DNA from: a virus
Strand: one strand, 5' to 3'
Virus record (IMG/VR): IMGVR_UViG_3300025133_000208
Span: 1-45,326 of that record
Length of the DNA: 45,326 bases
Shown here: positions 12,862-23,422 of the stretch, piece after piece
How positions within the stretch are numbered: position 1 is the stretch's first letter
Layout: each line of letters opens with the position of its first letter
The notes under the pieces: model-generated
Database searches by the model: none
Seen by the model: the letters and a program-made list of their open reading frames with translations, nothing else
Told to the model about the DNA's origin: nothing
Position numbers and translations under genes: made by a program

Positions 12862-14745
12862 ATGCCGGAATATGTAGAAAAGGACGTAAAGTATTTAAAT
12901 AAAGATTTTGGGCAGTTTAGAGCTAACCTGATTAACTTTACTAAAAACTATTTTCCTAATACTTATAATGATTTTAACGAGTCATCGCCAGGAATGATGT
13001 TTTTGGAAATGGCTTCATATGTAGGAGACGTTCTTTCATATTACACTGATTATTCTTTAAAGGAAACATTATTACCATATGCTCAAGAAACCGAAAACAT
13101 GTTACGGTTATCTCAGTTCTATGGTGTACAGACACGTAATGTAGCTTCATCAGTTGCTAAATTAGATGTTTTCCAGACCGTACCGGCAATTGGAACTGGT
13201 ACCGCTGCTAGACCAGATTACCGGTATGCATTGGAAATGGATGAGAATATGATTGTTAGTACTAATGGTGCTACAAAATTTCGTACATTAGATGTTGTTG
13301 ACTTTCATCAGTCTGGCAGCAATTCTGGATTAGATGTTTCTGTATATAGTGTTGACGGGACAGGTAATGTTGATTTCTATCTTCTTAAGAAGCAAGTAGA
13401 TGTTATTTCGGGTACTCAAAAAACCGTAACCTTTACTTTCGGTGATCCAAAAATATATGATAAGATAGCATTGCCAGATGATAATATTATTGAAATTGTT
13501 AGTATGACCGATGATTCTGGTAACCGATGGAGAGAAGTACCATTCTTAGGCCAGGATACAATATTTGAAAGTATTCGTAATATATCTTACAATGATCCGG
13601 TATTATCGGCAAACCGGTCTACCGCTCCATATATACTTAAATTAACACGTACTCCACATCGATTTGTTAGTCGGTTGAGAGATGATGGTAGAGTTGAGAT
13701 TCAATTTGGCGCTGGTATTAGTAGTGGTGTTAATGAAGCTATTATACCAAATCCAACTAATGTCGGATTATCATTACCAGTCATATCACGTACTACCGAT
13801 GCCGCCTTAGATCCATCTAATTTCTTATATACTGATACATATGGATTAGCACCTAACAATATTACATTAACCGTTACTTATACAGTAGGTAAAGGTATAG
13901 ATGATAATGTAGGTGCAAATGAAATTACCAATGTAGATTCTGTTACTTATTTAACGAGTGTTGATGGCGTAGATGCTACATTGTTACAAAATGCTAAAGA
14001 TAGCATTGCGGTTAATAATCCTACACCAGCCACCGGCGGTTCTAATTTACCACCAGTAGAAACATTACGTCAAAATATTATAGGTAATTTTGCTTCTCAA
14101 TATAGATCAGTAACAAAAGAAGATTATATAATGCGTATATATGCGATGCCTGCTAAATATGGTAGCGTTGAAAAGGCTTATATAGCACCTGATAGCCAGT
14201 TAAATACGGCAGATAGAGAATATCCGAGAGATGTAATTGCAAACCAATTAGGATTAGATGTTTACCTATTAGGATTTGATGCAAATAAAAATTTAGTACC
14301 AGTTAATAATGTTGTAAAAGAAAATTTACGAACTTATTTATCTAATTACCGAATATTAACAGATGCATTAAGTATTAAAGATGCATTTATTATTAATGTT
14401 CAAATTGAGTTTGAGATTATAACAAGACCTGATTATAATTCAAATGAAGTATTATTAAGATGTTTATCTGTATTGCGTGAAAAATTTAGCAATGATCGTA
14501 ATCAAGTTAATGGTCCGATTAGTATTAGTAACTGCATGACAGATTTAGATAAGGTCGAAGGTGTACAGTCAGTCGTTGAATTTGAAGTAAAAAATGTATT
14601 TGATACAAATGCGGGTTATAGTGGTAATGTTTATGATATCAAAGCCGCGACACGTAACAATATAATATATCCTTCTTTAGATCCATCTATATTCGAAGTT
14701 AAATATCCGAATACAGATATCAAAGGAAGAGTTGTTAAATTATAA
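12862..14745 (+). CDS. 6: Baseplate wedge protein gp6 (baseplate J-like)
   Basis: 627 aa, very close in size to T4 gp6 (660). The N-terminus (FGQFRANLINFTKNYFPNTY, then SPGMMFLEMASYVGDVLSYY) is the typical gp6 start. The central part carries V.TL..NI...F.SQYRSVTKEDYIMRI, the hallmark of baseplate J/gp6 proteins, and the C-terminal part includes VEGVQSVVEFEV. It forms the wedge dodecamer around the hub. Adjacent gp25 supports the assignment. Confidence 0.88.
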   Translation: MPEYVEKDVKYLNKDFGQFRANLINFTKNYFPNTYNDFNESSPGMMFLEMASYVGDVLSYYTDYSLKETLLPYAQETENMLRLSQFYGVQTRNVASSVAKLDVFQTVPAIGTGTAARPDYRYALEMDENMIVSTNGATKFRTLDVVDFHQSGSNSGLDVSVYSVDGTGNVDFYLLKKQVDVISGTQKTVTFTFGDPKIYDKIALPDDNIIEIVSMTDDSGNRWREVPFLGQDTIFESIRNISYNDPVLSANRSTAPYILKLTRTPHRFVSRLRDDGRVEIQFGAGISSGVNEAIIPNPTNVGLSLPVISRTTDAALDPSNFLYTDTYGLAPNNITLTVTYTVGKGIDDNVGANEITNVDSVTYLTSVDGVDATLLQNAKDSIAVNNPTPATGGSNLPPVETLRQNIIGNFASQYRSVTKEDYIMRIYAMPAKYGSVEKAYIAPDSQLNTADREYPRDVIANQLGLDVYLLGFDANKNLVPVNNVVKENLRTYLSNYRILTDALSIKDAFIINVQIEFEIITRPDYNSNEVLLRCLSVLREKFSNDRNQVNGPISISNCMTDLDKVEGVQSVVEFEVKNVFDTNAGYSGNVYDIKAATRNNIIYPSLDPSIFEVKYPNTDIKGRVVKL

Positions 14746-14758
14746 AGGAAGATAGCAA

Positions 14759-15880
14759 ATGTATCAATTATTTTATCCAAAACGCGATACAACATTATAT
14801 GAACGGTATGAAACAAAAAATACCGGAGTAGATCCGATATTGGAATTAACTAAAATTTCATCCGGATCTCCTAATGATGGTAATATTGCATTAAATACTT
14901 TCAATACTAGAATCTTAATGGATTTTGGTCCTGAGATAACAACAATATCATCTTCAATATCAAGTGGTGATATAGGAGCCAATGCTCAATTTTATTTAAA
15001 TCTACGAGCTACGGATTCTGAAGATCTTCCTATTGAATATACACTTGAAGCTTATGCCATATCTCAATCATGGGTTAACGGCACCGGTAATGAAGCTGAT
15101 ATTCCTATTACGACAAATGGTGCATCCTGGCAATACCGTACCTCGGAAGCAGTTGGTACTGAATGGTTAACATCTGGATATGCAAATGGCTCAACAGGCT
15201 CAAATGGTGTATCGACTGCGGGTGGTGGTACATGGTATACGGGATCCGGGGCATCTCAGACATTTAATTATGAAGCGCCTGATATCAGAATGAATGTAAC
15301 AGATATTGTTAGAGAATGGGTCTCTGGTTCATTTGCAAATAATGGATTTATTGTTAAACGATCTGAATCAGAAGAACAATCAGGTGAGCCGTTAGGTAGT
15401 TTGAAATTCTTTGGCAAGGATACACATACAATATATGTTCCTCGATTAGAGGCCGCATGGGATAATTCAAATTTATCCGGTACTGGTTCATATACCGAAA
15501 TTAGTTCCGAGTCATATGTATTGAATTTTAAAAATATACGAAAAGAATATTTCGCTGATGGTCGTGCTAAATTTAGAATAGCAGTTAGACCAGAATTTCC
15601 GAGCAAGTCTTATGTTACTAGTTCATTTTATTTAACGGAAAACCGCTTACCAACTTCATCATTCTATTCAGTAAAAGATACTGTTACCAATGAAACGATT
15701 ATACCATATGATACATCTGCCACTCGTATTAGTTGTGACGCCAATGGTAACTATATTGATTTGCGATTAAATACATTCCAGCCAGAACGGTATTATAAAT
15801 TTGCGCTTAAAGTAGAAAGGTCTGGTGGAGATGATGTACAGATACATGATGATGGATTTTATTTTAAGGTTACTAGATAA
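14759..15880 (+). CDS. DNRLRE-like baseplate/tail structural protein (373 aa)
   Basis: 373 aa. The N-terminus FYPKRDTTLYERYETKNTGVDPI followed by RILMDF, and later MNVTDIVREWVSG..ANNGFIVKRSE, matches the layout of the DNRLRE beta-sandwich domain found in secreted and phage structural proteins. The second half is Ser/Thr-rich and probably beta. Positioned after gp6 where T4 has gp7/gp8, it may be a wedge-associated or fibre-attachment protein. The stop overlaps the next ATG. Confidence 0.6.
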   Translation: MYQLFYPKRDTTLYERYETKNTGVDPILELTKISSGSPNDGNIALNTFNTRILMDFGPEITTISSSISSGDIGANAQFYLNLRATDSEDLPIEYTLEAYAISQSWVNGTGNEADIPITTNGASWQYRTSEAVGTEWLTSGYANGSTGSNGVSTAGGGTWYTGSGASQTFNYEAPDIRMNVTDIVREWVSGSFANNGFIVKRSESEEQSGEPLGSLKFFGKDTHTIYVPRLEAAWDNSNLSGTGSYTEISSESYVLNFKNIRKEYFADGRAKFRIAVRPEFPSKSYVTSSFYLTENRLPTSSFYSVKDTVTNETIIPYDTSATRISCDANGNYIDLRLNTFQPERYYKFALKVERSGGDDVQIHDDGFYFKVTR

Positions 15881-18192
15881 TGGAAACTAATAGTACTGAA
15901 TATATCGAAGGTGTTAATTCAAACCAAATAGTATTAAGTGTATTACAGGAACAGTTTCCAGGCTTAACACAATTACCATCTGCAGCAGAAGCTGAATATG
16001 TTGCTAGAACCGTAACTCCAGTATATGAAACCGCCGGCGCAATAAATCATTATCCTGAGCTAGTACCGTTAGATAGAAGTGAAAACGGTGTTATTCAGAT
16101 TGACGGTGATGATGACGCTAAGTCATTAAATATTCCATTGCAAAAATTAACATTTGTTGATAGTGATAATTACAATGAAATAATTGATACCGAGTATACT
16201 TATTTTGTTGATGTAGAAGATATAGATGCTGATGACTTGCCGGATATCGTAGGTAAATTTATTATTATGCCAAAGAAAAGTATACGGACTATGAATGGAC
16301 CGTCATCTGATATTCATTTATTTTATATATTAGGTAATAGCTTTCCGAATTTAGAATACTTGCAAGTCTTTTATGGAAAAGAAGTAAACGGCAGACCTAT
16401 ATTATATCGCATTCCTGATTATAAAACCCTCGAGGTAATGTTGGTAGCTCGTGAACAACGATATAATGCCATCCGGATAATCGAAGTAGAGGTTTTCAAT
16501 AAATTAATACGACGTACATTAAATGATACTTTATCAATTGAAAGTTTAAATGCTGTAAACGATGCTATTACTACGGCAACAGAAAATAATTCATTAACTC
16601 GAGACCAGCGATTAAATATGTATGTTAAAGAGTTACCAGTGGAAGTATCACAGTTAGATAATTGGAATGTACAAACACGGTTTAATTCTGGATATGAACC
16701 GGATTCTCCATTCAACCGAGATCCTATGGATTATATAGGACAATCAGTTGGCGTGGATTTGCCCCACAGTTTTGATAAGGCAACATCATTAGAAAAACTC
16801 CGAGATAAATATGAAGGCCGCATTGTATTATTTAAACCTTTAACTGGAAATAATGAAAGACTAGATGCTGATGACATTGAAGGATGTCGTATGCTATTTT
16901 ATGGGAGATGGCGTCCGGTCTTTAGTTTAGATGTTCTTACATTATATGGAACAGAGACTGGTGGTGATATTAGCTTCCGAGTTGATAATGGCGGTGGCGG
17001 CCAGTCTGGATTTAACCAATCGTTGCCAATTGGTGCTTCTGAGGCAGACGAAGATGCTTTTAATAATGCCCAGATGTGGAGATTTGGTATGCTTCGTAAC
17101 GCGCTACGTACATTAGCCGATTCTGGTGTAATTATAATATTAAATGAGGATGGTAACAATTCGCCAATCTGGAATTCATTTCCGCATGCGCTGCGACCAT
17201 TAGAAGTAGATGAATATAAAACCTATCTTAAATTAGCTGATGTATTTGATGTTAAGTATTTAGCACCATATGAGCCACGTGGTTCTATAAAATATTATGA
17301 TCCGCAACGAAATGGGGCAAGAGGCTCTGAATTATTTCCAGGTAACCGGCTAGTTGACGCTAATTCAAGTGCACCTGAGTCGTTAAAGGTTGCATTAAAT
17401 GAACAAATTGCAGCTGAGATACAGCAGCTAGTTGACGGCCTATTTGAGTCAGATATTTTAATCAACACATTGCAAGTAGAGATAAATGATTTAATTGATT
17501 GGAAACGCGTTGCAGATGATATTGTCGATGGTGAGAATAATCGATTTAAATATGTTGTTTCAAATTCCACTAATGTATTGAAACGCGGAACGGGTACCCG
17601 ATCGTTAGATAATTATTTTGAAGGTGCTGCAATCAGTTCAGGAATTGGTACGGCAGTAGCAGCTGCTGCAACTTTCTTCACATTTGGCTTAGCTGCGCCA
17701 GGCGCAGCGGCCGGCGCGTTAGGGACAGCAGCATATGGCAGAGCTGCCGATCAATTTGAATTTGGTAAACCCCAGGAACGTTTATATAAAGATAAGATTA
17801 ACACTTTATCAACTGAATATGACCAATTATTATCGGAGTCTGCAGGCCTAGAGCAAGTTGCTAATGAGAGAATTGATCGATTAGAATCAATTAGAAATGA
17901 AATAAATGCTGATACATTTATAACTGCATTTGATAATTACCAAGCACGGATTAATGATATAGATGCCGAAGGAATGATTGCTACAATTTACGCTAATATT
18001 TCGCAGATGCAAACAGTGCGTACTAATTCTATAGATGCATATACTCACTTCCTAGGTATATTGAATAGAGAAATCGGCCAGGCCAATGATGGGTTAAGTA
18101 TTATGGATATGCGGGTATCAATACAAAATTTCCACGATTCATTGGCAACCACCGTTGACCTAGATGAGAATATTATAAACAACCTAATTTAA
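15880..18192 (+). CDS. Large baseplate-region structural protein (770 aa)
   Basis: 770 aa, start overlapping the preceding stop (TAATG). I recognise no domain in the first 550 residues, which are mixed alpha/beta and acidic. Residues about 587-625 are a long Gly/Ala-rich hydrophobic stretch (IGTAVAAAATFFTFGLAAPG) that could insert in membranes or pack as a helical hairpin. After it come about 130 residues of predicted coiled coil. By position it could be the functional counterpart of gp7, but no sequence evidence supports that name. Confidence 0.65.
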   Translation: METNSTEYIEGVNSNQIVLSVLQEQFPGLTQLPSAAEAEYVARTVTPVYETAGAINHYPELVPLDRSENGVIQIDGDDDAKSLNIPLQKLTFVDSDNYNEIIDTEYTYFVDVEDIDADDLPDIVGKFIIMPKKSIRTMNGPSSDIHLFYILGNSFPNLEYLQVFYGKEVNGRPILYRIPDYKTLEVMLVAREQRYNAIRIIEVEVFNKLIRRTLNDTLSIESLNAVNDAITTATENNSLTRDQRLNMYVKELPVEVSQLDNWNVQTRFNSGYEPDSPFNRDPMDYIGQSVGVDLPHSFDKATSLEKLRDKYEGRIVLFKPLTGNNERLDADDIEGCRMLFYGRWRPVFSLDVLTLYGTETGGDISFRVDNGGGGQSGFNQSLPIGASEADEDAFNNAQMWRFGMLRNALRTLADSGVIIILNEDGNNSPIWNSFPHALRPLEVDEYKTYLKLADVFDVKYLAPYEPRGSIKYYDPQRNGARGSELFPGNRLVDANSSAPESLKVALNEQIAAEIQQLVDGLFESDILINTLQVEINDLIDWKRVADDIVDGENNRFKYVVSNSTNVLKRGTGTRSLDNYFEGAAISSGIGTAVAAAATFFTFGLAAPGAAAGALGTAAYGRAADQFEFGKPQERLYKDKINTLSTEYDQLLSESAGLEQVANERIDRLESIRNEINADTFITAFDNYQARINDIDAEGMIATIYANISQMQTVRTNSIDAYTHFLGILNREIGQANDGLSIMDMRVSIQNFHDSLATTVDLDENIINNLI

Positions 18193-18201
18193 CAGCAGCC
18201 G

Positions 18202-18210
18202 ATATTTATT
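18202..18210 (+). promoter_or_regulatory. Late-promoter-like box ATATTTATT
   Basis: ATATTTATT beginning 23 nt before the ATG at 18225, followed by TAAAAGG. Confidence 0.55.
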
Positions 18211-18224
18211 TAAAAGGTTCCTAG

Positions 18225-21200
18225 ATGCCGTTAGATCAATACGAAAATTTTGAGGAGATTAAAGAGTCCACTTCCCCGGAGCGTGGCCAGGTGTTTAGTG
18301 ATTTAGATTTAGATCTGCTTATTTATGATATTGATAATGTAGATCTCCCAAAAGGCCTTGAAGATGTTAAGCTGGAAATGCATGTATATGCACCTCCTCC
18401 CGGAACTCAATATATTGGTGGAGTTTATGATGTACGTGATATACTTGATGATGATACATCATTAGATATTGGGTTAGTTAAGGCCTTTGAAGAGCTTGAT
18501 ATTCGTAGAGGGCAATTTAAAGTTGCATTTAATTATCTACGTAATCATATTGGTGATTATTATAATCGCGATTTATATATAGTTGAAGTTGCACCTGACC
18601 GTGATGAAATACATTTACGGTTTGTAGAGTACCAAGAACAACCTACACCTATATTTACTGATGAGTTAATCGGACAAATAAATGATATCAATAAACGCTA
18701 TTCTGTTAATTTTGGTGAAAATGAATTATACCGCATTATTAACGCGAAAGGTGATGAGAATGATTTATATTTAAAAATTTATGGTACCTTTGATGAGACT
18801 ACCGTTGAAGAAAAGCAACGTGTATATTTAGTCGAAGAATTAATACAGCCATACATTGATAATGTTAATATTTTACCACCTGCCGCGGATGATGCGTTTA
18901 ATACATTACGTGGACCAAATTGGGATATCGAAACCGGGTATGGTACAGTTACCGAAACTGATTTCAAAAGCTGGAATGATTTATTAGATACTAATTTATC
19001 GACAAGCCAGCAAGTAATCGATAGATATTTCTCAGGTTCCTTGCAAGGAGCTGATTTAAATATTGATTTTACTAATTTTGAAAACTTTGTACATTATTCA
19101 TCGGCAACAGAAAGATTATTAAATTTCCGATATAAATTACAGCTTATAGAACATTATGATACTCAAATTGGTACATTATCAGCTGCTAGCGGATCTGATT
19201 CAGGTTCTATTGTTGGTAATATCGGAGTTAATCGACAACGTAAGGATAATGTAGTTGGCTCATTTGATCTATTTGAACGATGGTTATATAATGAACCAAC
19301 TTCAAGCTTAACGACACATGGTGTTAGTGGCTCTGCGATATTTGCTGAAACCTATACTTTACAGCCATGGCCAAAATATTTATCAAATGGTGTTTATGTT
19401 AATCATCATACAACATCATCCCTAGGTACTAGTTGGTATACAGGATTTTCATCTACAGCCTCGCTATATGATTTGTCAAACGATGATTCATTAACTAAGA
19501 CCATACCAGAACACATTCGTAATGATGCGAATAACGATCAATATGATCTGTTCGTTAATATGATTGGTCAGCATTTTGATATATTATGGACCTACGTAAA
19601 TGCACTTGCTACCAATTTATACACCCGTGAGGAGCATCCTAAATTAGGTATGTCAGCCGATCTGCTAAAACCAATGGCAGAATCAATGGGGTGGCAATTA
19701 ACTAATGGTAAGCAAGCCGAACAATTATGGCAATATAAATTAGGATTAACTCAATCAGGTTCTTATCAGTCTACCGGATCGTTATTTAGTAAGTCAGGCG
19801 AATCGATTACGCATGAAGTATGGAGAAGAATAGTTAATAACTTACCATACCTGCTTAAGACAAAAGGTACCACCCGCGGTATTAAAGCTTTAATGAATGC
19901 CTACGGTGTTCCACAAACGTTATTATCAATTAGAGAATATGGCGGACCTAAGGTCGCAAATGATACCCCAGCATTAATTGAAGACCGTAGAGTATTTGGA
20001 TTAGAATTAACAGGTAGTAATGTAATTTCTAATTGGAGAGCAGTAACGCTATCAAATGTATCTGGATACCAATCGGTACCATTTACCCAGGAGTTGCGAT
20101 TTAAATCTCAATATACTAGCTCGGAACAGTCTGTTCTAGCATTATCAGATAAATGGTCAGTATCTATAGAATCTACCGGTTCATTATCAGGCTCAGCAAA
20201 TTATGGTAGAGTTAACTTTTATATATCTGGATCCAGTGGATATGTATCATCCTCCACGCCATATGCTCCTATATTCGATGGTGATTATTGGAATTTAAGA
20301 GTACAAGCAGCTGTTACGCCTTCTTATGATGCTGCTACTGATATTAGTACTACGGCGCAAGCCTGGAATATTAAATGCCAAAAAGCTGCAGATCATGCCA
20401 TCGGCCGGATTACTCATGCTATATCTTCAAGTTTAGTATTACTTGATACAAATGCAATGACCGGCAGTAATAGTGCAAGTTATAATGCATCCTGGCGAGA
20501 TAGTGGATTGCATTACGTAGGCGGCATTGCAAATTCTGCTATTAATGTTACGCAAGGATTAAGTGGATCTATTCAAGAATATCGCGAATATATTGAAAAA
20601 ATTAATGATACTACTTTTGATTTGCATACTTTCAATCCTACTTCATATGTAGGTAATAACGAAACATCATCATTTGATACTTTAACTCGCCATTATGTTT
20701 TTGGTACCGATCAAAATACTTTTAACCATTCTGTAATTACTAGCATTACTAGTTCACATCCAGATCAAAGCAAATTATCTTTTGGTGTTGGAATGACTAC
20801 TTTTGCAACAGCTAGTGGATTTGCGAATGAAACTAATTATGATAATAATGTAGAAACATATTATGTCGATGCGCCTTCCTTAGGTGGTAATAATTTCCGT
20901 AGCCAAAAAATTAGATTAGATAATAATCGATTGGTTAATGTATTATCACCAGAAAATACAGCACAAAGAAGTAAATTTGAAAACGCGCCTATCGATTCAG
21001 AACGATTAGGATTATTTTATAGTGCAGCCGATCAATATAACAAAGAAATTTTCAATCATATCGGACCGGTAGAATTGGATGATTATATTGGTGATCCAAA
21101 TGATCAATTTGAAATGAGCTATCCGGACCTAACTAGATTTGCTCAACAATATTGGAAAAAGTATACAGATAGAAATGATATAAATGATTACATTCGTGTA

Positions 21201-23381
21201 TTTAGTTTATATGATTTTAGCTTATTCGAGCAGATAAAGCAAATGTTACCAGCACGTGTTATACCTAGTGTTGGATTACTAGTTGAGCCTAACGTATTAG
21301 AGCGTTCTAAAGTTTTATTAAATGATAAACCGATAGTAGAGCAGCCTGCTTATTCCGCTCTGATAGCTGATAAAGAACCAACCTCATCAGCTGAATATAT
21401 ATTGTATTCAGGATCTATTCAACCGGTAGCAGATTTGTTAAAAGCAAGTACGGTATTCCATATAAGTGCAAGTGGATATGATGATTCTCCAGGCACATTT
21501 ACAGCAGAGTTTTCCGGATCAGATCCTTTTGCTCCTATGAGCTATACGATAACAGAAGCATTATATACTGCATCCAGTACTGGATATTATAATAATGATA
21601 TTGAAATACCAGCAACTTGCAGTGTTATTAGAAATCCTAGATCCTCGGAAATATTTCGGCAGGTAGAGCGTGATTATAATCCTAACCAGGCTTTTAGACA
21701 CTATCCATTAAATAACTATATTAATGGTAAGGCTCATGATTTAAGTTTAAATACCGAACATTCTACAGGTAATAAAAGAGTACTTAATAACACTACCGGG
21801 TCTACCGCGAACCAATTAGATATAACGGCTGGTAATTTTGGTAAATTCTTATTATCAACTAGTTCAAATCATCCTACGGCAAACTATGCACCTTGGTCAT
21901 GGCCTGCAGGTAGTCCGGATTTCCTCGCGGGATATGTATTAGATGATCACCGAATACAGGCGACAGCTAATCCAACTAGTTGGCTGCAGGTTGAGTTTAA
22001 TGCTCAAGGACCATATGGACTATATGATTATGACGGCACGGACCGGCCATATTCTGGTTCTGGATATTTTACAGATAATAGTCAGACTAAAATTCATATA
22101 GATGATATCAAGCCTATAGATGGTCTAAATACAGAGACATACGACTTCAAACTTATATATGCTACGTCTTCCGCTGAATTAACTAATCGTATTAGTAATT
22201 CATCATACCAATTTCATTTTTCCGCATCAATAACAGGCTCAGTACCTGGGTTAACATATACCGATAATTTTACACCACTTATTATAGGCGGCACTGCACC
22301 GGCGGACTTAGGAGTAGGGGTTAGTAGATCTGGCTCGAGGTTTAGTTTTGATTTAACAGATTTTAATCAGACACAAAAATTATATCTTGCATTTAGCGCT
22401 CAGTCATCCTCGGCAACACCAACGGGCATTGCATTAAACCAAGTTAAACTATCCAATGTTCAAATCGATCCATTCCCAACCGAACCTGTTGATTTTAATT
22501 TTTATTCTAGTAACTTAACTCGAGTAAGTGCATCTGTATCATCATCAGAGACAAGATATAATGGTCGGGAGTTTGTTAATATACGTGACGTGAGTTTGCC
22601 AACAGCAGGTGCTAGTGGATCTTGGAGCGTCGCTTGGTTAGCTCAAGAAGATGTTGGGCATACGGGGTCCGTTAGAGTAATGCTTGGTTCTGATACTACC
22701 GGCGAACCGTTTATTGAATTTCATGAAGAAAATAAATTGGCGTTTCGACCTAATCCAGTAACAATAAATGGAGTTACTAGTTATCCATTTGCAAAATTTG
22801 ATACTGTTATCAATCGTGAAGCACTTAACCATTATGCATTATCATATGATGGTGGTAGTATGGCAGGATATACAAATGTTAAGTTTTGGCTAAATGGTCA
22901 ATACCAAGGAGAGAAAAGTGCAAGCAGTGCTTTGGGAGTTGTAGGATGGACGGGTAGTTTATTTACTTTAGCAAACATTGGATCTGGCATCGGTGGTACT
23001 AACGGTACATATGGATTTGCAGGATTGATAGGGCAAGTGCAGGTATATGATAATTTAGTATTCTCGCAGGAAGAAGCAGAGCGATTATGGCAATATCCAC
23101 ATCACCGAATTATTAGAGACCCGCATGCAAATATTCAAGCTACAAATATAAACTTAGATATTGTAGTAAGCCGATCATTAGAAACAGCTGGGTATAACGA
23201 TGATTTCTTCACTCAAACAAATAACCTATATTATAATGGATGTCGTATAACATCTGCAGATATAAACGTACCGACAACACAGACACCAGACAATAGTGCT
23301 GTAGTAACGGTATTTGAAACTAATCCAAATCAAATCATATATTCACAGAATGCGCGTAACGGTAATTTGAGAATCAGGTAA
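18225..23381 (+). CDS. Giant baseplate/tail-fibre protein with LamG-like C-terminus (1718 aa)
   Basis: 1718 aa, the largest gene here. Around residues 530-570 is the segment NLPYLLKTKGTTRGIKALMN followed by AYGVPQTLLSIREYGG, a pattern seen in phage tail/baseplate proteins of the tail-protein-I sort. Ser/Gly/Thr-rich beta regions follow. Residues about 1450-1650 look like a LamG/concanavalin-type sandwich (WSVAWLAQED..., HYALSYDGG, VKFWLNGQYQG, GLIGQVQVYDNLVFS), often a glycan-binding module. Likely a multi-domain baseplate component that also carries receptor binding. No gp21-like function or enzyme motif seen. Confidence 0.72.
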   Translation: MPLDQYENFEEIKESTSPERGQVFSDLDLDLLIYDIDNVDLPKGLEDVKLEMHVYAPPPGTQYIGGVYDVRDILDDDTSLDIGLVKAFEELDIRRGQFKVAFNYLRNHIGDYYNRDLYIVEVAPDRDEIHLRFVEYQEQPTPIFTDELIGQINDINKRYSVNFGENELYRIINAKGDENDLYLKIYGTFDETTVEEKQRVYLVEELIQPYIDNVNILPPAADDAFNTLRGPNWDIETGYGTVTETDFKSWNDLLDTNLSTSQQVIDRYFSGSLQGADLNIDFTNFENFVHYSSATERLLNFRYKLQLIEHYDTQIGTLSAASGSDSGSIVGNIGVNRQRKDNVVGSFDLFERWLYNEPTSSLTTHGVSGSAIFAETYTLQPWPKYLSNGVYVNHHTTSSLGTSWYTGFSSTASLYDLSNDDSLTKTIPEHIRNDANNDQYDLFVNMIGQHFDILWTYVNALATNLYTREEHPKLGMSADLLKPMAESMGWQLTNGKQAEQLWQYKLGLTQSGSYQSTGSLFSKSGESITHEVWRRIVNNLPYLLKTKGTTRGIKALMNAYGVPQTLLSIREYGGPKVANDTPALIEDRRVFGLELTGSNVISNWRAVTLSNVSGYQSVPFTQELRFKSQYTSSEQSVLALSDKWSVSIESTGSLSGSANYGRVNFYISGSSGYVSSSTPYAPIFDGDYWNLRVQAAVTPSYDAATDISTTAQAWNIKCQKAADHAIGRITHAISSSLVLLDTNAMTGSNSASYNASWRDSGLHYVGGIANSAINVTQGLSGSIQEYREYIEKINDTTFDLHTFNPTSYVGNNETSSFDTLTRHYVFGTDQNTFNHSVITSITSSHPDQSKLSFGVGMTTFATASGFANETNYDNNVETYYVDAPSLGGNNFRSQKIRLDNNRLVNVLSPENTAQRSKFENAPIDSERLGLFYSAADQYNKEIFNHIGPVELDDYIGDPNDQFEMSYPDLTRFAQQYWKKYTDRNDINDYIRVFSLYDFSLFEQIKQMLPARVIPSVGLLVEPNVLERSKVLLNDKPIVEQPAYSALIADKEPTSSAEYILYSGSIQPVADLLKASTVFHISASGYDDSPGTFTAEFSGSDPFAPMSYTITEALYTASSTGYYNNDIEIPATCSVIRNPRSSEIFRQVERDYNPNQAFRHYPLNNYINGKAHDLSLNTEHSTGNKRVLNNTTGSTANQLDITAGNFGKFLLSTSSNHPTANYAPWSWPAGSPDFLAGYVLDDHRIQATANPTSWLQVEFNAQGPYGLYDYDGTDRPYSGSGYFTDNSQTKIHIDDIKPIDGLNTETYDFKLIYATSSAELTNRISNSSYQFHFSASITGSVPGLTYTDNFTPLIIGGTAPADLGVGVSRSGSRFSFDLTDFNQTQKLYLAFSAQSSSATPTGIALNQVKLSNVQIDPFPTEPVDFNFYSSNLTRVSASVSSSETRYNGREFVNIRDVSLPTAGASGSWSVAWLAQEDVGHTGSVRVMLGSDTTGEPFIEFHEENKLAFRPNPVTINGVTSYPFAKFDTVINREALNHYALSYDGGSMAGYTNVKFWLNGQYQGEKSASSALGVVGWTGSLFTLANIGSGIGGTNGTYGFAGLIGQVQVYDNLVFSQEEAERLWQYPHHRIIRDPHANIQATNINLDIVVSRSLETAGYNDDFFTQTNNLYYNGCRITSADINVPTTQTPDNSAVVTVFETNPNQIIYSQNARNGNLRIR

Positions 23382-23396
23382 TTATCGAGCATGCGT

Positions 23397-23405
23397 ATAT
23401 TTATT
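23397..23405 (+). promoter_or_regulatory. Late-promoter-like box ATATTTATT
   Basis: ATATTTATT beginning 26 nt before the ATG at 23423, followed by AAAAAGGAAG. Confidence 0.55.
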
Positions 23406-23422
23406 AAAAAGGAAGTAAAACT

